DNA of 24,700 nucleotides from Halisarca cf. caerulea (Eukaryota; Porifera; Demospongiae; Chondrillida; Halisarcidae). The translations under genes and the position numbers were made by a program. This document shows, in pieces, positions 19,907 through 24,700 of the stretch. Each line of letters opens with the position of its first letter. Within the stretch, counting starts at the first letter, position 1. Under the pieces are notes generated by a model. That model was not told the DNA's origin, made no database searches, and saw only the letters and a list, made by a program, of their open reading frames with translations. The DNA lies in assembly GCA_963170055.1 (NCBI GenBank), contig CAUJGJ010000263.1, positions 424,800 through 449,499 of the forward strand, in the 5' to 3' direction.

Positions 19907-21417
19907 GGGATACTTATAATTGTACACATACTGTACATACGTATATACATATATACCAATGTACGTATATCAGACTGTGCACACATGCACTACGAAGTTC
20001 TGACGTCACATAAATGTGTACAGCATGTGAGCGAGCATGTGAGCATAACCTGAATTACAAAAAACTCGTTTATTGTGAAATTTCAACCGTTTATGGAGAA
20101 TTTCTAAAATACATACATACATATGTACATACGTATGTACGATGTACAGTATGTTCAGCATCCCACTGTGATCAGTACACTGTGTCACAAGGGAGAGCTT
20201 CCGTGTGTGTTGGAATATGATGGAGCAATGAAGTGATTAGGAGTAACTGACCATTTCAATTTCACTTCAGAGATCATAGCAGTGGACAAAACATTGACAG
20301 ACAAACACTCTACACGCGATCACACCAGTGCATCACTGCGTTGAGAGACTGGGAACACTATCAGTATTTTAGGTAAGCTTCTTAGTCTACCATAGCCAGG
20401 CCCCTAGAATATGGCTACAAGAGACTACACGTACATATGTGGCTTGGAGAACACTAAATCTGTATTTGATATTGAAATAACTTATGTACAATTAAGCCTG
20501 GTTCACAATATGTTGCAAGATTGCATCACAAGAGATTTTGGCTGATTGCAGCATGATTACAAGGAATAGAACACAGTTTGATTCCCTGCAATGTCGCTTA
20601 GTATTTTACTGTAAATTCCCATGTTTCAGCATGTTCATAAAATGGCTGAATATCTTTGTATCAACACGTACTTCGTAGCAACAACTGATTGCGTCGCAAA
20701 CCTTGCAATGCCTTGCGACGTATGGTGAACCAGGCTTTAGGACTGGTTTACATGCATAGATGCTGCACATACGTAAGGTTGTGGCAGATTTAGGAGTATA
20801 ATAATAATTATTATTATACGCATACTATATGCATGTACGTGTGTACACGAATGCATATGTATGTATGTACTTTTACATGTATGCAAATTATTGTAATAAA
20901 CCGGGTATAGTAATATCCTCTTTGAGAGATCACTCCGTGAAAAATCATTGACCAACCAACCAACCCCTCACAAGAACAGTTTTACTGGGGGGGGGGGGGG
21001 GGGGAGTTTGGGGAAGAAATATTATAGTCTTCTTTGACCATGGGGGGGGGGGGGGGGGGGGGGGCAAATGCAGTTGCATGTTCAGGCCCTATGGGGAAAG
21101 TTTAGGAGGTAGGGGAAAGAGGAATGACAGGTCTCACAAAAGGCATACTACTGTATTTTTCAATCTCCTCCATGCGAGAACTACTTAAAACAAATCACTT
21201 ATGAACACAAAACATTACAGGAAAACTGTGTATGCAAAGATACAACATTAACACCCAAAAATGAGTACACAATTGTCTCCTTGACACACTCCACTGGCAG
21301 CCTTGTATCTGTTAACAGGAATGCAGTGTACTTGTGCATGTAGGGTGGATGAGAACACAGACTTATTTCATTAAGCACTGTTTGTAGCGAGGGAGCACAA
21401 ACACAAACACATGAAAC
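19907..21417. other. Stretch without a supported gene
   Basis: It holds GTAC-type patches (19930-19970, 20110-20150), the Harbinger-like MITE, and two G runs (20988-21004 and 21042-21064) about 37 bp apart. No exon with matching splice sites is seen on either strand. Confidence 0.55.
20495..20736. mobile_element. Harbinger-like MITE, 242 bp
   Basis: Both sides carry TTA (20492-20494 and 20737-20739). The terminal inverted repeat is AGCCTGGTTCAC, with further matching TGTTGCAAGATTGCATCACAA against the complement of the other end (ACGTCGCAAGGCATTGC). A 3-bp TWA target duplication is typical of PIF/Harbinger elements, unlike the TA-type elements elsewhere in the window. Confidence 0.75.
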
Positions 21418-21419
21418 TA

Positions 21420-21590
21420 CGTTGAATTCACATTGATCAGCCACCTCTTTATCTGCCAAACCCTTTTATCTGCTATCAATTTGGGGCATGAACTGATTGA
21501 AAAGGCTCCACACTGATTCGGATAATCCTCCAAACTCATTAATCTGTCATTTTTTTGAAACAATTTGTGGTGGATTAACGAAAATTCATT
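21420..21590. mobile_element. Decayed TA-flanked MITE
   Basis: The end CGTTGAATTCACATTGATCA and the complement of the other end, CAATGAATTTTCGTTAATCC, are imperfect inverted repeats, with TA on both sides. TCTGCC and AATCTGTC words lie inside. Confidence 0.5.
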
Positions 21591-21664
21591 GTACATTTGA
21601 GAGAAACAACCTGCCCTCATGATCAAATGAGAGGCGACCCTGGCAAATCCTCCCACGGTGAGTA

Positions 21665-21831
21665 CAGTGAAACCGCTATAATCCAACACTCTGCGGGCTG
21701 TGTCAGACTACAGAGGTTGTTGGATTAGCAAGAGATTCTTAGTATAGATTAGTATGGGGACAGTCCCTCAGGATATGGTCAGAATAGAGAAAATGTTGGA
21801 TTATAGATGTCAGATTAGAGAGGTTTCACTG
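21665..21831. mobile_element. pogo/Tigger-like MITE, 167 bp
   Basis: TA, CAGTGAAACCGCTATAATCC at the left and ATTAGAGAGGTTTCACTG, TA at the right. TTGGATTA occurs several times inside. Confidence 0.85.
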
Positions 21832-22000
21832 TATAGCACACAATGCACAGAGTACACATGCCTTGTTCCCCGAAGGCACAACGAACATGATACCATTAGG
21901 CATACTCCTAACGTCATTACATGGTGCATGAAAACCATGCGCATTGTGGTAACCTCTAATCACACAAGCATGCCATGTGTATATGAACACCTTCTACTTT

Positions 22001-22200
22001 NNNNNNNNNNNNNNNNNNNNNNNNNNNNNNNNNNNNNNNNNNNNNNNNNNNNNNNNNNNNNNNNNNNNNNNNNNNNNNNNNNNNNNNNNNNNNNNNNNNN
22101 NNNNNNNNNNNNNNNNNNNNNNNNNNNNNNNNNNNNNNNNNNNNNNNNNNNNNNNNNNNNNNNNNNNNNNNNNNNNNNNNNNNNNNNNNNNNNNNNNNNN
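22001..22200. other. Assembly gap (N run)
   Basis: Exactly 200 N, so the gap length is probably a placeholder. Flanking sequence gives no hint of what is missing. Any open frame across it is meaningless. Confidence 1.
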
Positions 22201-22322
22201 AAGCTAATAGTATAGAATGTCTGTAGACCAACAGACGCAAGGAGAAATGACCCCTCCTCCCCCCCAGGAATAGGTAAGGATACTTCTACCATAGATACTA
22301 GTATCTATGCTTCTACACATTG

Positions 22323-22484
22323 AAACTACCTAGCAAACAACAACACAACACACAACCTAGCAAACAACAACACAACACACAACTTGGCAAACAACAACAC
22401 AACACACAACCTAGCAAACAACAACACAACACACAACTAAGCAAACAACAACACAACACACAACTAAGCAAACAACAACAGTTA
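22323..22484 (+). repeat. Minisatellite, 27-bp unit, six copies
   Basis: The unit is AACCTAGCAAACAACAACAC plus AACACAC. Because 27 is a multiple of three, a nine-residue repeat (KQQHNTQPS/L) stays open on the plus strand, and a Cys/Leu repeat on the minus strand. The 77-codon ORF around it (22320-22553) runs into non-repeat sequence without a good start or splice context, so coding is doubtful. Confidence 0.85.
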
Positions 22485-22805
22485 CTTAACATATTAGAAA
22501 AAAAAAAGCAAACACCGGAACAACCAGGCCTGACATGCGCACAACCCATGTAGCAGACAACATCAACCATAGACATTCTAAACCAAGCATCAACCAAGCC
22601 AACAACATCACACAACCTACCACAAACATACCTGCACTGGAAAAGGATAGCAACAAAGGATAAGACATTCACCTTTTGTCAGTTACTCAAATAACATACA
22701 GACTTCAAATCAGATTTACTTTAACTAGTAAGACTTCCTTCACAAGTGCATTCACACGCTGAACATTTATATGCGTGCACATTCACAAGCACGTACAGAC
22801 ACAAA

Positions 22806-23520
22806 CGGCGACAAAGAACCAAACACAGGCACAAAGAACCAAATGCACCAACAGAGAACCAAACCCACCAACAAAGAACCAAACACAGGCACAAAGAACC
22901 AAATGCACCAACAGAGAATCAAACCCACCAACAAAGAACCAAACACAGGCACAAAGAACCAAATGCACCAACAAAGAACCAAACACAACCACAGAACCAA
23001 ACACACCAACAAAGAACCAAACACAGGCACAAAGAACCAAACGCACCAACAGAGAACCAAACACAGGCACAAAGAACCAAATGCACCAACAGAGAATCAA
23101 ACCCACCAACAAAGAACCAAACACAGGCACAAAGAACCAAATGCACCAACAAAGAACCAAACACAACCACAGAACCAAACACACCAACAAAGAACCAAAC
23201 ACAGGCACAAAGAACCAAACGCACCAACAGAGAACCAAACACAGGCACAAAGAACCAAATGCACCAACAGAGAACCAAACCCAACAACAAAGAACCAAAC
23301 ACAGCCACAGAACCAAACACACCAAAAAAGAACCAAACACAGGCACAAAGAACCAAACACACCAACAAAGAACCAAACACAGGCACAAAGAACCAAATGC
23401 ACCAACAGAGAACCAAACACAACAACAAAGAACCAGATACAGCCACAGAACCAAATACGTACACCAACAAAGAACCAAACATACCAACAAGAACCACACA
23501 CAGCAACAAAAAACTACACA
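22806..23520 (+). repeat. Large array of 20-bp monomers with a 60-bp higher-order unit
   Basis: The monomer is AAAGAACCAAACACACCAAC and variants (ACAGGCAC, ATGCACCAAC, CCCACCAAC). Three monomers form a repeating 60-bp block, with occasional 18-bp deleted versions (CACAGAACC). All three plus frames and at least two minus frames are open for 200-327 codons. The longest (22775-23758) reads a Thr/Asn/Gln/Lys repeat (KNQTQAQRTKCTN) and ends in a MITE. No start context, splice site or flanking domain supports a gene. Confidence 0.9.
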
Positions 23521-23640
23521 TAGCAATGTAATAGACAAATATTATGTAGATCTACAAGCACTTTGCAGTGCACAAAGGCACAGCAATGCACACACAGACA
23601 TTACAATGAGCCAACAAATACAGCAATACACAGGCAGATA

Positions 23641-23825
23641 CGGAGAAACCTCTAAGGACACCTCTGAAATGCAGCCACACCCTTTAACAGGACACCATTT
23701 CTTTGCCCCTTTGATGTCCTTTGCATTGACATGCGTACATTTAAACCCTCTGAAATAAGGACATCTCCATATTCAGGGCAGCTTAGTGTGGTCCCAGTGG
23801 TGTGCTTATTAGAGAGGTTCTACTG
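23641..23825. mobile_element. MITE, family 2, copy b
   Basis: It shares CTCTGAAATGCAGCCA, ACCCTCTGAAATAAGGACATC and GGTGTGCTTATTAGAGAGGTT with 2878-3096. The complement of the right end, CAGTAGAACCTCTCTAATAA, resembles the left end CGGAGAAACCTCTAAGG. Confidence 0.65.
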
Positions 23826-23851
23826 TGCAACAAGGTACAGATGGGCACACA

Positions 23852-24122
23852 TTGAAGTACAGATGGACACTGTGGTTTACAAGTGGACACAGTGGTGTAC
23901 AGATGGACACAGTGGTGTACAGACAGACACATAGGTGTACAGATGGACACAGTGGTGTACAGACAGATATATTGGTGTGCAGATGGACACAGTGGTGTAC
24001 AGACAGACACATAGGGGTACAGATGGACACAGTGGTGTACAGACAGACACATAGGGGTACAGATGGACACAGTGGTGTACAGACAGACACAGTGGTGTAA
24101 GATGGACACAGTGGTGTACAGA
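23852..24122 (+). repeat. Minisatellite, 20-bp monomers alternating as 40-bp pairs
   Basis: Monomer A is TACAGATGGACACAGTGGTG and monomer B is TACAGACAGACACATAGGTG; they mostly alternate. There are about 13 monomers. The unit length equals that of the unrelated array at 22806-23520. Confidence 0.9.
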
Positions 24123-24292
24123 TAGGGGTATAGGGTATAGGGTATTCTTATTTAACCTGGGGAACCTTTAACCAGAGGCTACTGTAAGTGGCACCCAGAA
24201 AAGATAGATACAGATAGACACAGTAACATACAAACAGACATACATAAGTACGTACGTACCTACGTGGTGACATAAACAGTGATGGACATATA

Positions 24293-24455
24293 GGGTTTCA
24301 TTTAGGGAGGGGGGGGGGGGGGCAAATTATGGGAGAGCATGCCCCCAGACTTGCTAGAAAGCACTGCTATTGCATGCACTTCCTGCTCCCTCCCCAATTT
24401 CTTCATAAGTCCCCCTTCTCCCCCCCCCCCCCGCCCATTTTTCTAAATGAAACCT
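24293..24455. mobile_element. Inverted-repeat element with poly-G next to its ends
   Basis: The ends GGTTTCATTTAG and CTAAATGAAACC are perfect 12-bp inverted repeats. Just inside them lie G14-16 (24309-24322) and C12 (24421-24432). The interior has no ORF of note. Confidence 0.55.
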
Positions 24456-24515
24456 TGACATGCCATACAACAAAGAATAGGGATACATTGAGAGACATAT
24501 ACATACTGATTACGA

Positions 24516-24635
24516 CTAGTCTCGCATTGCCAGACCGCTTCTGCCACCATATTTTCATGCTGATGTCATTGCCGACCCAATGACATTAGCATAACAATAT
24601 GAAGGCAAGAAACGGTCTGAGCAGTGCAAGACTAG
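24516..24635. mobile_element. Fold-back element, 120 bp
   Basis: The whole length is a hairpin: CTAGTCTCGCATTGCCAGAC pairs with the far end, whose complement is CTAGTCTTGCACTGCTCAGA, and the centre has ATGTCATTG and CAATGACAT around CCGACC. A half copy is seen near 419. Confidence 0.7.
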
Positions 24636-24654
24636 AATGCAACATTGTGCTTAC

Positions 24655-24700
24655 CCTTTCCTAGAGCTGGCCTCTCCGGTGGGACGACATGATGCAATGA
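24655..24700 (-). CDS. Possible exon at the right edge
   Basis: A strong donor (AGGAAAGG|GTAAGCAC) ends an open segment that continues off the window. In the frame that leaves in phase 1 it ends HHVVPPERPALGK, which would fit the phase needed before the lysine-rich gene's exon at 19446. The intron would exceed 5 kb. A second frame (ASCRPTGEASSRK) is also open. Confidence 0.3.

Noticed and set aside
21754..22292. Frames spanning the N run
   Set aside because: Most of their length is unknown sequence and the left part is MITE.
22775..23758. 327-codon frame as a protein-coding gene
   Set aside because: The frame is a property of the 20-bp array; it has no start context and runs into a MITE, so it is reported as a repeat.

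Overview
The window is eukaryotic nuclear DNA, almost certainly from an invertebrate animal. It has spliced genes with GT-AG introns, a mitochondrial carrier of metazoan SLC25A16 type, many short non-autonomous DNA transposons with CAGTG ends and TA target duplications, and abundant (CA)n, poly-G and TACGTA-type simple repeats. A sponge is my best guess, at low confidence; nothing here fixes the phylum. Positions 22001-22200 are N (assembly gap).

Left cluster (about 600-2420). Three small compact genes. An intronless SLC25A16-like carrier (1439-2419, +) is divergent from a two-exon gene for a 76-residue unknown protein (1040-1349, -), with 89 bp between the start codons. On the minus strand, 57 bp after that gene's stop codon, begins a short protein with a signal peptide (605-982, -; the 3' end may continue off the window). 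These are the best-supported genes.

Middle (3637 to about 17400). I read this as one long, intron-rich minus-strand gene. Its 3' end is well supported by four phase-compatible exons (8457-8526, 4801-5213, 4139-4192, 3637-3720), which encode an acidic, serine-rich tail. Its 5' end is supported by a GC-box promoter, a donor at 17325/17324 and a first coding exon at 16947-17048. Between them lies a chain of mostly tiny candidate exons (12-70 nt, one of 219 nt) whose phases agree. I give these with low to moderate confidence, because they were picked by eye and some compete with plus-strand readings. The introns are packed with MITEs, minisatellites and long GT/CA tracts.

Right part (17920-24700). 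A second minus-strand gene has two well-supported exons (17920-18377 and 19261-19446). It encodes a lysine-rich protein with a hydrophobic N-terminal stretch and a -KKKK end; its first exon is not certain. The rest is repeat territory: a Harbinger-like MITE, several pogo/Tigger-like MITEs, a 27-bp array, a 20-bp array of about 0.7 kb that is nearly stop-free in most frames, a second unrelated 20-bp array, a poly-G-flanked inverted-repeat element, and a fold-back element at the right edge next to a possible exon.

Apart from the carrier I cannot name any gene, and I see no evidence that the genes share a pathway. No RNA gene, CRISPR array or virus-like gene was seen.
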